Assembly: GCF_030678915.1 (NCBI RefSeq)
Contig: NZ_JAUUTZ010000024.1
Span: 1-64,000 of the forward strand
Length of the DNA: 64,000 nucleotides
Source of the DNA: Paracoccus wurundjeri
GTDB lineage: Bacteria; Pseudomonadota; Alphaproteobacteria; Rhodobacterales; Rhodobacteraceae
Direction: 5' to 3'
Part shown: one piece after another, positions 8,619-17,680 of the stretch
Layout: each line of letters begins with the position of its first letter
Numbering within the stretch: the first letter of the stretch is position 1
The notes under the pieces: model-generated
Told to the model about the DNA's origin: nothing
Seen by the model: the letters and a program-made list of their open reading frames with translations, nothing else
Databases searched by the model: none
Made by a program: the position numbers and the translations under genes

Positions 8619-10223
8619 TTACTCGGCCACGCGATAAAGTTCCTTGGCGTACCAGTCGCCCATCACGTTATCCAGCGGAACACCACGCAGATCGGGTTTG
8701 ATCATGTTCGGCTGCGCATAGTGATAGACCGGGGCCAAAGCCATGTCGCCAATCAGAAGCTGTTCCATCTTTTTGTAATTCTCGGCCGGGTTTTCCTCGG
8801 TGGCGGCATCTGCCAGCAACTGGTCGTATTCTTCGTTCGACCACATGCCGTTATTGTCGCCATCGGTTCGGAACCAGTCGAGGAAGGTCGAGGCTTCGTT
8901 GTAATCCGCGCACCAGGCATAGCGCTGAACCTCGAAATCCTGATTGTTGCCCTTGTCGACGAATACCTTCCATTCGTAGTTTTCCAGCGTCAGTTCCACG
9001 CCGATGGCCTTCCAGAACTGCTGCACCGCGATGGCGATCTTCTTGTGATCCTCTGACGTGTTATACATCAGCTTGAGTTTCAGCGGATTGTCGGGACCGT
9101 AACCTGCCTCGGTCAGCAATTCCCGGGCTTTCTCCATTCGTTCGGGCTGCGTCCAGTTTGCCATTTCGATCTCGGGCTCTTCGAAACCCTCCATCGCCCA
9201 ATGGGTCCAGTAATAGGCCGGCTTCTGTCCGCCCTGAAGTACCTTGTCCACGATGATATCGCGGTCGATCGCATAGGATAATGCTTGCCGCACGCGCAGA
9301 TCCTTCAAGGCTTCGGGGCCTTTTTCCGAAAGATTGAAGACGTAACCATAGGAGCAAGCCCAGGGGACCGAGATCGCCTCGTCGGGAAATTCCTCCTTGA
9401 GCTTGGGGTATTGCCCGGCGGGGATCAGGTTGAACCAGTCGATCTCGCCTGCCTGATAGCGGGTCAGCGCGATGTTCTGGTCGTTCACGGTGATGAAGTT
9501 CACCTCATCGATGATCGTGTTTTCGGCATCGTAATACTGATCGTTCTTGACCGCCGTTGCCTTGACGCCAAGATCGTGGCTTTTCAGCACATAGGCGCCG
9601 TTTCCGACCAGATTGCCGGGTTGGGTCCATTGCTGACCATGCTCTTCGATCACTTTCTGCGGGACAGGGTAGGTCGTGGCATGATCCAGTGTTTTCAGGA
9701 AATAGGGGGTGGGCTTTGACAGCTTGACCTCAAGCGTCTTGTCGTCAATTGCCGTTACGCCCAGTTCTTCGGGCGATGCCTCGCCCTTCACCACTGCGGT
9801 TGCGTTCTCGAGATTCATCAATTCCACGAACCACGCATATTCCGAAGCTGTCTCGGGATCCGCGGCGCGGCGCCACGCATAGACGAAATCGCCTGCGGTG
9901 ACCGGGTCGCCATTCGACCATTTCGCATCGCGCAGATGGAAGGTATAGGTCAGCTTATCGTCGCTGATATCGTGGCTTTCGGCCATGCCCGGCACCATCG
10001 CCCCGGTGTCGTCCTGTGTCATCAGCCCTTCGAAAAGCTGCCGGATCATGTCCGAGTCGGTGCGCGACTCGGTCAGTTGCGGGTCCAGTGTTTTGATCGC
10101 ATCCAGAATCCAGAAGCTCAGGCTTTGATCCTCGGCCAGTTTTTCCCCTTCGGCGGGCTGGGCGGCATAAACGGGCAAGGACAACACGGTCACAAGCGCC
10201 GTTGTTGCGAAGAACTTGGTCAT
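8619..10223 (-). CDS. Peptide ABC transporter substrate-binding protein (family 5, OppA type)
   Basis: Periplasmic solute-binding protein of 534 residues, first gene of the leftward importer operon. A Sec signal peptide is visible (MTKFFATTALVTVLSLPVYA, cleavage after AYA-like VYAA). The family 5 start follows (LDPQLTESRTDSDMIRQLFE), as do VTAGDFVYAWRRAADP and VRQALSYAIDRDII, all as in OppA. A GGAGGAACCCC ribosome site precedes the ATG. Substrate is inferred to be oligopeptides (murein peptides also possible). Confidence 0.92.
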   Translation of the reverse strand: MTKFFATTALVTVLSLPVYAAQPAEGEKLAEDQSLSFWILDAIKTLDPQLTESRTDSDMIRQLFEGLMTQDDTGAMVPGMAESHDISDDKLTYTFHLRDAKWSNGDPVTAGDFVYAWRRAADPETASEYAWFVELMNLENATAVVKGEASPEELGVTAIDDKTLEVKLSKPTPYFLKTLDHATTYPVPQKVIEEHGQQWTQPGNLVGNGAYVLKSHDLGVKATAVKNDQYYDAENTIIDEVNFITVNDQNIALTRYQAGEIDWFNLIPAGQYPKLKEEFPDEAISVPWACSYGYVFNLSEKGPEALKDLRVRQALSYAIDRDIIVDKVLQGGQKPAYYWTHWAMEGFEEPEIEMANWTQPERMEKARELLTEAGYGPDNPLKLKLMYNTSEDHKKIAIAVQQFWKAIGVELTLENYEWKVFVDKGNNQDFEVQRYAWCADYNEASTFLDWFRTDGDNNGMWSNEEYDQLLADAATEENPAENYKKMEQLLIGDMALAPVYHYAQPNMIKPDLRGVPLDNVMGDWYAKELYRVAE

Positions 10224-10349
10224 GGGGTTCCTCCATGTTGATTATCGGCGCTTCTGCGCCTTGATGAACCCAATGCTAAAACATCGGTTCGCGCGGTAAA
10301 GCCGATTTGTCGCTTTCCTATTAAAGGCGATTGTGGAAAAGAGAGCCTG

Positions 10350-10880
10350 ATGACGACATTCAGGCATATCACGCTGGTTACCGGCGGTGCGCGATCGGGC
10401 AAATCTGCATTGGCCGAACGGTTGGTCGCGCGCCATGATCTGCCTCGCATCTATATCGCCACGGCACAAGGAGGCGATGATGAGATGAAGGAAAGAATCA
10501 GGCAACATCAATTGCGTCGCGGGGAAGCTTGGAATTTGGTTGAAGAGCCGGTCGCACTTGCCGGGGCGTTGCGCAAGACCGACGATCAGGGCGTCCGGCT
10601 TGTCGATTGCCTGACCTTATGGCTTGCGAACTGTCTGGACAGCGCGGATATGCAGGAACTGATAATAACCTTACGTCAACAAGTCTCGCCGGTGGTGCTG
10701 GTGACGAATGAACTGGGGCAAGGGATCGTGCCCGCGAACGTGACGGCACGGCGATTCCGCGATCTTCATGGCTGGATGAATCAGGCCGTGGCCGAGGTCG
10801 CGGATGAGGTCTGGATGGCGGTCAGCGGTCAGCCTCTCAGGCTGAAACCCGGGCGGGAGGACATCGATGAGATCCTTTGA
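10350..10880 (+). CDS. cobU: Bifunctional adenosylcobinamide kinase/adenosylcobinamide-phosphate guanylyltransferase
   Basis: Phosphorylates adenosylcobinamide and then transfers GMP to give AdoCbi-GDP, in nucleotide-loop assembly of vitamin B12. Length 176 residues is typical. The P-loop TGGARSGKSALAERL is at residues 11-25. The family segment YIATAQGGDDEMKERIRQH (His is the expected guanylylated residue) and the motif VLVTNELGQGIVP are present. It overlaps cobT by 14 nt, so the two are translationally coupled. No cobalamin riboswitch was recognised in the 126-nt upstream gap. Confidence 0.94.
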   Translation: MTTFRHITLVTGGARSGKSALAERLVARHDLPRIYIATAQGGDDEMKERIRQHQLRRGEAWNLVEEPVALAGALRKTDDQGVRLVDCLTLWLANCLDSADMQELIITLRQQVSPVVLVTNELGQGIVPANVTARRFRDLHGWMNQAVAEVADEVWMAVSGQPLRLKPGREDIDEIL

Positions 10881-11820
10881 CGAAGGGGTGGCCGCCGCCG
10901 CGCTGGCGCGACAGAACAATCTGACCAAACCTCCGGGTTCTCTGGGCAGGCTTGAAGAACTGGCCGTGTTCATGGCCGGCTGGCAGGGACGGGAAGATCC
11001 CAGGATCGATCGGGCGCAGGCCATTGTGTTCGCAGGCAATCACGGCATCGTCGCGCAGGGCGTGAACCCGTTCCCGGCCGAGGTAACGGCGCTGATGGTT
11101 CAGAATTTCCGCGCTGGCGGAGCGGCGATAAACCAGCTTTGTCGCGTGGCGGGGGCGGAACTGTCGGTTTTGCCGCTGGACCTGGAGCGTCCGACCCGTG
11201 ATTTCACCCAAGGCCCCGCGATGGATCTATCCGAGGTCGAGGAGGCGATGACGGCGGGGGCGGGCGCGGTCGATCCGGATGCGGATGTGCTTTTGCTGGG
11301 CGAGATGGGGATCGGCAATTCCACCGTTGCGGCGGTGCTTGCCGCCTGGACCTTCGGAGGAGGCGCGGAAGACTGGGTCGGACCGGGAACCGGTGCCGAG
11401 GGCGAGGTTCTGGCCAGGAAACAACAGGCAGTTGAAGCGGGGCTGGCGCTGCATCGCCCGGCCACTGCCCGCGAGGCTTTGTCGGCCTTTGGCGGACGCG
11501 AGCAGGCGGCGATCTGCGGCGCCGTGCTGCGCGCGCGCGACTTGGGGTTGCCGGTGCTGCTGGACGGGTTCATCTGCACGGCTGCGGCGTCGGTTCTGAC
11601 GCGCGACGATCCGGGTGCGCTGCGCCATTGCCTGATCGGACATGAAAGCGCCGAGCCGGGGCATCACAGCCTGATCGAGGCACTGGGGATGAAGCCGGTA
11701 TTGTCGCTGGACATGCGCTTGGGCGAAGGGTCGGGTGCTGCGGTGGCGTTGATGTTGCTGCGGGCTGCCATCGAGTGCCACAATGGCATGGCAACATTCG
11801 CGGAGGCCGGCATTGGCTAG
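10867..11820 (+). CDS. cobT: Nicotinate-nucleotide-dimethylbenzimidazole phosphoribosyltransferase
   Basis: Activates the lower ligand (dimethylbenzimidazole) with nicotinate mononucleotide to give alpha-ribazole phosphate for B12 assembly. Length 317 residues, a little short but within family range. Motifs seen: LTKPPGSLGRLEELA at the N-terminus, FAGNHGIVAQGVNPFP, GEMGIGNSTVAAVLA, VLLDGFICTAAA and the C-terminal LDMRLGEGSGAA loop holding the catalytic Glu region. It overlaps cobU at its start and cobS at its end. Confidence 0.94.
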   Translation: MRSFDEGVAAAALARQNNLTKPPGSLGRLEELAVFMAGWQGREDPRIDRAQAIVFAGNHGIVAQGVNPFPAEVTALMVQNFRAGGAAINQLCRVAGAELSVLPLDLERPTRDFTQGPAMDLSEVEEAMTAGAGAVDPDADVLLLGEMGIGNSTVAAVLAAWTFGGGAEDWVGPGTGAEGEVLARKQQAVEAGLALHRPATAREALSAFGGREQAAICGAVLRARDLGLPVLLDGFICTAAASVLTRDDPGALRHCLIGHESAEPGHHSLIEALGMKPVLSLDMRLGEGSGAAVALMLLRAAIECHNGMATFAEAGIG

Positions 11821-12526
11821 GTGGCATCAATTCGTTCTGGCGCTGGTCTTTCTGACACGTCTGCCTCTGGAGCGTCTGCTGCCCCGGCATATCCTGTCTC
11901 TGGCGAAAAGCAGCTGGGCATTCCCGTTGGTCGGAGCCATTGTCGGCGCGGCGGCGTCGCTGACCTTTCTGCTGCCGGGTCCGTCGCTGCTGCACGCTGC
12001 GCTGGCGCTGGCGCTGGCGGTCTGGCTTACCGGGGCGCTGCACGAGGACGGACTTGCCGATTTCGCGGATGGCGCGGGCGGTCGCGACCGCGAAGACCGG
12101 CTAAGGATCATGCGCGATTCGGCGATCGGCAGTTACGGTGTGATCGCATTGATCCTGACCAGCCTGATCCGGGTGGCGGCGATCAGCGTGCTGAGCCCGT
12201 GGCATCTTATCGCCGCCGCCGCCTGCGGCCGTACGGCGATCATTCTGGTTCTGGGCGGGCTTTTGCCTGCCCGTCCGGATGGGTTGGGTCATGCCGCCGG
12301 CACGCCCGGCGCGCGCAATGTCGGCATGGTTTCGATCATTGCGCTTCTGTTTCTGCTGCTGGCCGGAGACGGCGCGATGTTTGCCCTGATCGCCGGTTTG
12401 CTGGCAACCGCGGTAACGATCCGTCAGGCCCGGGTCTGGCTGGGCGGGCATACCGGAGACGTGTTGGGCGCGACGTCAGTCCTGACCGAGACCGCGGTTC
12501 TTGCCGCTTTTGCGCTCTGGATCTGA
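11813..12526 (+). CDS. cobS: Adenosylcobinamide-GDP ribazoletransferase (cobalamin synthase)
   Basis: Membrane enzyme joining AdoCbi-GDP and alpha-ribazole, the last step of nucleotide-loop assembly. It is very hydrophobic with several membrane segments and carries the family signature TGALHEDGLADFADG with its metal-binding DGLAD motif, plus RIMRDSAIGSYGV. The start is ambiguous. An ATG lies in frame at 11783, but TTG at 11813 is preceded by GGAGG with 6-nt spacing and gives the usual N-terminus (ARWHQFVLALVFLTRLPL), so it was preferred (237 residues). It overlaps the cobT stop by 8 nt. Confidence 0.9.
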   Translation: MARWHQFVLALVFLTRLPLERLLPRHILSLAKSSWAFPLVGAIVGAAASLTFLLPGPSLLHAALALALAVWLTGALHEDGLADFADGAGGRDREDRLRIMRDSAIGSYGVIALILTSLIRVAAISVLSPWHLIAAAACGRTAIILVLGGLLPARPDGLGHAAGTPGARNVGMVSIIALLFLLLAGDGAMFALIAGLLATAVTIRQARVWLGGHTGDVLGATSVLTETAVLAAFALWI

Positions 12527-12600
12527 GAGTTCAGGACGGTTCAGAGATTTTCTTGACGCCTGCATATGCTTAACGCATACCCCCTGCACCATTCATAAGA

Positions 12601-12633
12601 GCCGGAAAACCGGTGAACCCGCAACCAGCGGGT
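12601..12633 (+). other. Two tandem hairpins in the leader of the TRAP genes
   Basis: GCCGG-AAAA-CCGGT (12601-12614) is followed after two bases by ACCCGC-AACCA-GCGGGT (12617-12633), 22 nt before the start codon of the small permease. They form a compact paired leader just ahead of a strong GGGGGG ribosome site. Their role is unknown; they could affect mRNA stability or translation. Confidence 0.35.
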
Positions 12634-12655
12634 AAGACATAAAAGGGGGGAACCG

Positions 12656-13297
12656 ATGGGCGGGCTACTTGTTTTGTCGCGCGGCATCGACCGCGTGAAC
12701 AGCCTGATTGGGCGCGCTGCGTCATGGCTGATCCTGATCGCCATATTCGTTAGCGCGGTAAATGCGGTGATCCGCAAGGTTTTCAATGAATCATCAAACG
12801 CCTGGCTGGAACTGCAATGGTATCTTTACGGTACCGCGTTTCTGCTGGCAGCGGCCTATACTCTGATGGAGAACGAGCATATCCGCATCGATATCCTGTA
12901 TGGAGGCCGCTCGCGGCGCACCCAGCACTGGATCGATCTGATCGGGCATGTGCTCTTCCTGATGCCGCTGGTGATTCTCACGCTTTGGCTGGCATGGCCG
13001 TGGCTGATTATCAGCTATGAGCGGCACGAGATGTCGATGAACGCGGGCGGTTTGGTTCGCTGGCCGGCAAAAGCGGTGCTTGTCGCAGGATTCGTGCTGC
13101 TGTTCTTTCAGGGCATATCCGAAATCATCAAGAAAATCGCGGTGATGCGTGGATTGATCAAGGATGATCACGTGCCTACCGGGCATCAGGTGCCGCTGGA
13201 TGTGGATCCGGAGCTGCTGGCGCAAGCGGGTCTGGGCCCCGAAGCCGACAGGAAGGACGACGTGACCAGCAAGCCGGGCGAGGAGACACGCAAATGA
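12656..13297 (+). CDS. TRAP transporter small permease subunit (DctQ type)
   Basis: Four-helix small membrane subunit of a tripartite ATP-independent periplasmic transporter, 213 residues. Hydrophobic segments lie near residues 20-40, 55-75, 95-115 and 135-155. The DctQ-type features include LELQWYLYGTAFLLAAAYTL and the downstream NEHIRIDIL. The C-terminal 50 residues are hydrophilic and acidic, longer than usual. A GGGGGG Shine-Dalgarno precedes the ATG. It overlaps the large-subunit gene by ATGA. No DctP-type binding-protein gene is found in the flanks, so the substrate is unknown. Confidence 0.9.
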   Translation: MGGLLVLSRGIDRVNSLIGRAASWLILIAIFVSAVNAVIRKVFNESSNAWLELQWYLYGTAFLLAAAYTLMENEHIRIDILYGGRSRRTQHWIDLIGHVLFLMPLVILTLWLAWPWLIISYERHEMSMNAGGLVRWPAKAVLVAGFVLLFFQGISEIIKKIAVMRGLIKDDHVPTGHQVPLDVDPELLAQAGLGPEADRKDDVTSKPGEETRK

Positions 13298-15156
13298 TGG
13301 AGCTCATCGCCCAGAACATGGCGCCGATCATGTTCGTTTCGCTGATCATCTTCCTGCTGTTGGGATATCCGGTGGCGTTTTCGCTGGCCGCGAACGGCCT
13401 GTTGTTCTTCATCATCGGGGTAGAACTCGCGCCACTGTCCGGAGGCAATATCTATCTGGACTGGCCGCTTCTCCGCGCCTTGCCCGACCGGTTCTTCAAC
13501 GGCGTGGTCTCGAACGAGACGTTATTGGCGGTGCCATTCTTTACCTTCATGGGGATCGTGCTTGAGAAATCCGGTATGGCCGAGGATTTGCTTGATACGA
13601 TCGGCCAGCTTTTCGGACCCATCCGGGGCGGGCTGGCCTATGCAGTGGTCATTGTCGGCGCGCTTCTTGCCGCGACCACCGGCGTCGTGGCGGCATCGGT
13701 CATCGCCATGGGGCTGATTTCGTTGCCGATCATGCTGCGCTACGGCTATGATCGCCGTCTCGCGACCGGTACGATCGCGGCCTCGGGCACGTTGGCGCAG
13801 ATCATTCCGCCCAGCCTCGTATTGATCGTGCTGGCCGATCAGCTGGGGCGCTCGGTCGGGGATATGTATAAGGGGGCGCTGATTCCCGGGCTGGTGCTGA
13901 CCGGGATCTATCTGCTCTATATCTTCGTGATGTCGATTATCCGCCCGAAATCTCTGCCCGCATTGCCGATAGAGGCAAGAACATTGGGTTCGGGGGTGAC
14001 CTCTCTTCTCGTCGCGCTGGCAGCGGGCGTGGCGATTTTCTATCTGGTGCTGAAATGGCTTTACCCGACTCATGGGAACGACGCCGATATTCTGGCGGCC
14101 GCGGTGGCGGTGATCGCCATATACCTTGTCGCGGTGCTGGACAGGATGCTGAAAATAGGCGTGATGTCGCGTCTGGCTCAGCAGGTGGTCATCGTGCTGA
14201 TCCCGCCGCTGGCGCTGATCTTTCTTGTGCTTGGCACGATCTTCCTGGGTATCGCCACCCCAACCGAGGGCGGCGCCATGGGGGCGGTCGGCGCATTGGT
14301 GCTTGCGGCAGGCAAGGGACGGCTGAACCTTCAGGTAATCAGTCAGGCGCTTTCCGCGACAACCCGTCTGTCGGCCTTCGTGATGTTCATCCTGATCGGG
14401 GCAAGGGTGTTTTCGCTTACCTTTTACGGTGTGAATGGCCATTTGTGGGTCGAGCATCTGCTGACCTCGTTGCCGGGGGGGGAATATGGCTTCCTGATCG
14501 CCGTCTCGCTATTGGTATTCTTCCTTGCATTCTTCCTTGATTTCTTCGAACTGGCTTTCATCATCGTGCCATTGCTTGCGCCTGCGGCGGAAAGCCTTGG
14601 CATCGATCTGATCTGGTTCGGGGTGATCCTGGGTGTGAATATGCAGACCAGTTTCATGCATCCTCCGTTCGGGTTTGCACTTTTCTACCTGCGTTCTGTC
14701 GCGCCGCGGGAATCCTATATTGACAGGATCACCGGGCGGTCGATTGCACCGGTCAAGACCAGCCAGATCTATTGGGGCGCGGTGCCCTTCGTTGGTATCC
14801 AGATCCTGATGATCGTAATTGTGATCAGCTTCCCGCAATTGGTGATGCATTACAAAGGAGCGCCGATCGATCCTGCGAGTATCACCTATGAGGTACCTTC
14901 CGGCGGAATGAGTCTTGGCAGCGGAAGCGGCTTTGGTGAGCTTGGAGGGCTGGGTGGTTCTCCCTACGGTCAGTCTGGCAGTGACGCCCCTGCAGAGGCG
15001 GCCCCGGGCGGTTCAGGCGCGCTGGACGGTCCTCCGGATTTCGGCGCATCGGCAGATGACGGGCAGGAACCGGCACCTGCCGAGGAGCAGCCCGCCGGTG
15101 ATCCGGGCGGCGGGTTGAGTCTGGATGGCCCGCCACCAGGGCTTGGCGGGAACTGA
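13294..15156 (+). CDS. TRAP transporter large permease subunit (DctM type) with long Gly/Pro-rich tail
   Basis: Large membrane channel subunit of the TRAP transporter, 620 residues against about 425 for a plain DctM. Family features: YPVAFSLAANGLLFF near the N-terminus, GVVAASVIAMGLISLP, ASGTLAQIIPPSLVLIVLAD, GIATPTEGGAMGAVGAL and the C-terminal FMHPPFGFALFYLR. An insertion with extra hydrophobic helices sits near residues 225-300. The last 85-90 residues are a low-complexity Gly/Pro/Ala/Ser tail with repeated GLGG and DGPP motifs, predicted disordered. Translationally coupled to the small subunit. Confidence 0.92.
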   Translation: MMELIAQNMAPIMFVSLIIFLLLGYPVAFSLAANGLLFFIIGVELAPLSGGNIYLDWPLLRALPDRFFNGVVSNETLLAVPFFTFMGIVLEKSGMAEDLLDTIGQLFGPIRGGLAYAVVIVGALLAATTGVVAASVIAMGLISLPIMLRYGYDRRLATGTIAASGTLAQIIPPSLVLIVLADQLGRSVGDMYKGALIPGLVLTGIYLLYIFVMSIIRPKSLPALPIEARTLGSGVTSLLVALAAGVAIFYLVLKWLYPTHGNDADILAAAVAVIAIYLVAVLDRMLKIGVMSRLAQQVVIVLIPPLALIFLVLGTIFLGIATPTEGGAMGAVGALVLAAGKGRLNLQVISQALSATTRLSAFVMFILIGARVFSLTFYGVNGHLWVEHLLTSLPGGEYGFLIAVSLLVFFLAFFLDFFELAFIIVPLLAPAAESLGIDLIWFGVILGVNMQTSFMHPPFGFALFYLRSVAPRESYIDRITGRSIAPVKTSQIYWGAVPFVGIQILMIVIVISFPQLVMHYKGAPIDPASITYEVPSGGMSLGSGSGFGELGGLGGSPYGQSGSDAPAEAAPGGSGALDGPPDFGASADDGQEPAPAEEQPAGDPGGGLSLDGPPPGLGGN

Positions 15157-15190
15157 GGCGTCCCGGATTTGACATGAGATAACGACAGCG

Positions 15191-15218
15191 AGGCCGGGCA
15201 ATCTGCCCGGCCTTTTTT
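15191..15218 (+). terminator. Strong rho-independent terminator after the TRAP genes
   Basis: A perfect 10-bp stem (AGGCCGGGCA/TGCCCGGCCT, 15191-15200 with 15204-15213), a 3-nt loop and a run of T ends the rightward TRAP operon. Confidence 0.9.
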
Positions 15219-15320
15219 AAAGTTTATTCAGTTTCATCGATTGGATCGCTTCAAATGAGCCAGCCTGAAACGTGACAGTCCGGTATTTCCCTACATAGTG
15301 GGCTGCGCAACCAAGACCCG

Positions 15321-16151
15321 TCAGGTGATCCGCCGGATGCTGTCGGCGATTTCGTCCCATTCAAAGACCCGCTTCCAGTCGTCGCGCATCAGTACCGGCT
15401 TGCCGAATTCGATGGCCTTGTTGCAGGCATCGGAAAAGGCGCCCTCGCGCTCTTCGAAGATCACGGCGCCCAGGATGTTCATATGTCCAAGCAGGAAGTC
15501 CCGTGCGCATTCCTTACTGACGCCGCTGCGGCGGACGCATTCGTCCATTGCTTCCCGCATCACGCTGAGAAGCGAGGCGCAAACGGTCTCGGACAGGCCC
15601 GGCTCCAGCATCGCCATCTGTTTGACGGTGACTTCATATGTCCGGGCAACGGGGGCGTAGATAGCGCGGGCGATCCGCTCGCCCAGTTCGTAATGCTCAC
15701 GCGGACCCTGCATCAATGCGTTCACGACGCCTTGTTTTGCCGCGATTCCGCCGAAATGGTCACGGCGGCCCTCTTCGGTGGTTTCGTCGTTGAAGATCGG
15801 CGGGTGGCAGGGATGGGTGACGAAATAGGTGATATCGTCACGTTCCGGCAGATGTCCCGCGAAAGGGGCGGCCGCATCAAGAATGACAATCATCGTGCCC
15901 GGAGCGACCGCCGGGACGACCGTCGAAGCGACCTTGCCGATCACCGTGTCCGGCACCGCAAGGATCACCACCTCGGCCCCATCAAGCGCCTGATCCTGAT
16001 CGATGCAGTCAAATCCCAGTGCGTCCTTCAGCCGGGAGCGGCCATTTTCGCTTGGCTCGACATGGCGAACCTGAAAACCGGTTTTCGCCAGATTGGCGGA
16101 AAGGCGCAGGCCCATTTTGCCACCCGCTCCGAACAACGCGATATTTGTCAT
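15321..16151 (-). CDS. apnO: D-apionate oxidoisomerase-like NAD(P)-dependent protein
   Basis: Proposed to convert D-apionate to 3-oxo-isoapionate by oxidation and hydroxymethyl migration. From the chosen start it is 276 residues. It begins MTNIALFGAGGKMG, an N-terminal Rossmann dinucleotide motif, and continues with VVILAVPDTVIGKVAS as in 6-phosphogluconate-dehydrogenase-like proteins. The helical C-terminal half follows. The frame is open 25 codons further upstream, but the ATG at 16151 directly precedes the Rossmann strand and has an AAGGA 12 nt ahead. It is divergent from the DUF1537 kinase. Function rests on the complete set of D-apiose pathway neighbours; alone it could only be called a phosphogluconate-dehydrogenase-like oxidoreductase. 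Confidence 0.8.
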   Translation of the reverse strand: MTNIALFGAGGKMGLRLSANLAKTGFQVRHVEPSENGRSRLKDALGFDCIDQDQALDGAEVVILAVPDTVIGKVASTVVPAVAPGTMIVILDAAAPFAGHLPERDDITYFVTHPCHPPIFNDETTEEGRRDHFGGIAAKQGVVNALMQGPREHYELGERIARAIYAPVARTYEVTVKQMAMLEPGLSETVCASLLSVMREAMDECVRRSGVSKECARDFLLGHMNILGAVIFEEREGAFSDACNKAIEFGKPVLMRDDWKRVFEWDEIADSIRRIT

Positions 16152-16191
16152 CTGATCTCGATCCTTTCGGGAAATAGCCGCTTGCTTAACT

Positions 16192-16215
16192 GGTATGATA
16201 AGATGATAATGATAT
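16192..16215. promoter_or_regulatory. Candidate operator between apnO and oiaK
   Basis: The AT-rich divergent gap holds GGTAT-N12-ATGATAT and three direct ATGATA repeats (16195, 16203, 16209). The same bipartite pattern with the same spacing occurs at 25611-25634 in the other divergent gap of the locus. It is a plausible site for the local GntR/FCD regulator. The motif is seen in sequence; binding is inference. Confidence 0.4.
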
Positions 16216-16249
16216 GAATATGTCAAGGGCTTCGAGGAAAGGAGACAGG

Positions 16250-17638
16250 ATGACCGGCTCGCAAGCGCCTTGGGTGACGTGGTTTGGTGACGATTTCACC
16301 GGCTCGGCGGCGGTGATGGAGGTTCTGGCCTTTGCGGGCCTGCCTTCGGTCCTGTTCACGGATATTCCGTCGTCGGGGATGCTGGCGCGATTTGCGGATT
16401 GCCGTGGGATCGGTATCGCCTCGACGGCCCGCAGTCACGATCCCGGCTGGATGGAGGCAAATCTTCCCGCGCCGCTGCGTTTTCTGCACGGGCTGGGGGC
16501 GCCGATCCTGCATTACAAGATCTGCTCGACCTTCGATTCGACGCCGCAGACCGGCTCGATCGGGAAGGCGATAGAGATCGGGCTTGGCATCCGGCAAGCG
16601 GCTGCGGTACCGCTGTTGACCGCTGCGCCCGCGATGCGCCGCTATCAGGCTTTCGGGAACCTGTTCGCAGCGACGCTGGACGCTGTTCACCGGCTGGATC
16701 GTCACCCGGTCATGGCACATCATCCGGTTACGCCAATGGCGGAAGCGGACCTGTTACGGCATCTTTCGGCCCAGACCGATCTGCCGGGCGGGCTGATCGA
16801 TCTTGAAGCACTGAATGGCGATCCGCAAACCTGTCTGATGCGCCTTGTCAAAGAAGGCGCCCGGATCCTGTCGCTGGACAATATGGATGCGGTGTCCGAA
16901 TTGGCAGCGGGTAAGCTGATCTGGGAAAACCGCGATATGCTTGGCTTCGTTGCCGGTAGTCAGGGCGTCGAATACGCGCTTGTGCGGTATTGGCAGAAAA
17001 GCGGGATGCTTGCGCCGCCCCCCACGGCACAGGGCGCGGGCAGCGCGGATCGGATCGTTGCCGTTTCCGGCTCTGTCTCGCCGGTCACGGCGCGTCAACT
17101 GGACTGGGCTGGTCGCAATGGTTTTACGCTTCTGGCTTTCGATGCCTCCGCTGCATGCGCGGATCCTTGGATACTTGCGGCAGAAGAGGCGCGACTGATC
17201 GACGCTGCTATACAGGCCGCCGAACATGGTGCCAGCCCGTTGGTTCATTCCGCGTCGGGGCATGACGGACCCGAAATAGCGAGATTTCGCGCGGCATTGG
17301 CCCGAGGCGGGGTTGATCCCGGAACCGCCAACCGCCGGGTTGGCGAGGCATTGGGACGAATCCTCGATGCGGTTCTGCAAAGGACGGGCATTCGTCGCGC
17401 GGTCATTTCCGGCGGCGATACCTCGGGGCATGGGATGCGGCAACTGGGCCTTTCGGCATTGGTGGCCAGGGCGCCGACCGTACCGGGCGCGGCGCTTTGC
17501 ACGGCCTATGGCGATGGTCCGCATGACGGGCTTGAGATCGCATTGAAGGGTGGCCAGATGGGGTCCGAGGATTATTTCGGCTGGATCCGCGATGGGGGAG
17601 GGGAAAGATCATTCCCTGCCGGAAGCCAGCCGACGTGA
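16250..17638 (+). CDS. oiaK: Four-carbon acid sugar kinase family protein (DUF1537), 3-oxo-isoapionate kinase type
   Basis: Proposed to phosphorylate 3-oxo-isoapionate at O4 using ATP. From the chosen start it is 462 residues. The N-terminal DUF1537 domain begins with WFGDDFTGSAAVMEVLAFAG, the acidic substrate-binding motif of the family. The C-terminal nucleotide-binding domain contains VSGSVSPVT and the family GGDTSGHGMRQLGLSAL segment. The ATG at 16250 follows AAAGGAGACAGG, better than the upstream in-frame ATGs at 16214 and 16220. It is divergent from the ApnO-type gene and convergent with the GntR gene. Confidence 0.82.
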   Translation: MTGSQAPWVTWFGDDFTGSAAVMEVLAFAGLPSVLFTDIPSSGMLARFADCRGIGIASTARSHDPGWMEANLPAPLRFLHGLGAPILHYKICSTFDSTPQTGSIGKAIEIGLGIRQAAAVPLLTAAPAMRRYQAFGNLFAATLDAVHRLDRHPVMAHHPVTPMAEADLLRHLSAQTDLPGGLIDLEALNGDPQTCLMRLVKEGARILSLDNMDAVSELAAGKLIWENRDMLGFVAGSQGVEYALVRYWQKSGMLAPPPTAQGAGSADRIVAVSGSVSPVTARQLDWAGRNGFTLLAFDASAACADPWILAAEEARLIDAAIQAAEHGASPLVHSASGHDGPEIARFRAALARGGVDPGTANRRVGEALGRILDAVLQRTGIRRAVISGGDTSGHGMRQLGLSALVARAPTVPGAALCTAYGDGPHDGLEIALKGGQMGSEDYFGWIRDGGGERSFPAGSQPT

Positions 17639-17680
17639 CCCTTGCCGAAACGAGAGCCGCCAGAGCTTGAGATCAAGCCG

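Noticed and set aside
10224-10349. Cobalamin riboswitch before cobU
   Set aside because: The gap is only 126 nt and lacks the conserved B12-box sequence that such a riboswitch would need.
13522-14457. A 311-codon leftward frame opposite the TRAP large subunit
   Set aside because: Rich in His, Gln and Asp, no domain, fully antisense to a clear DctM gene.
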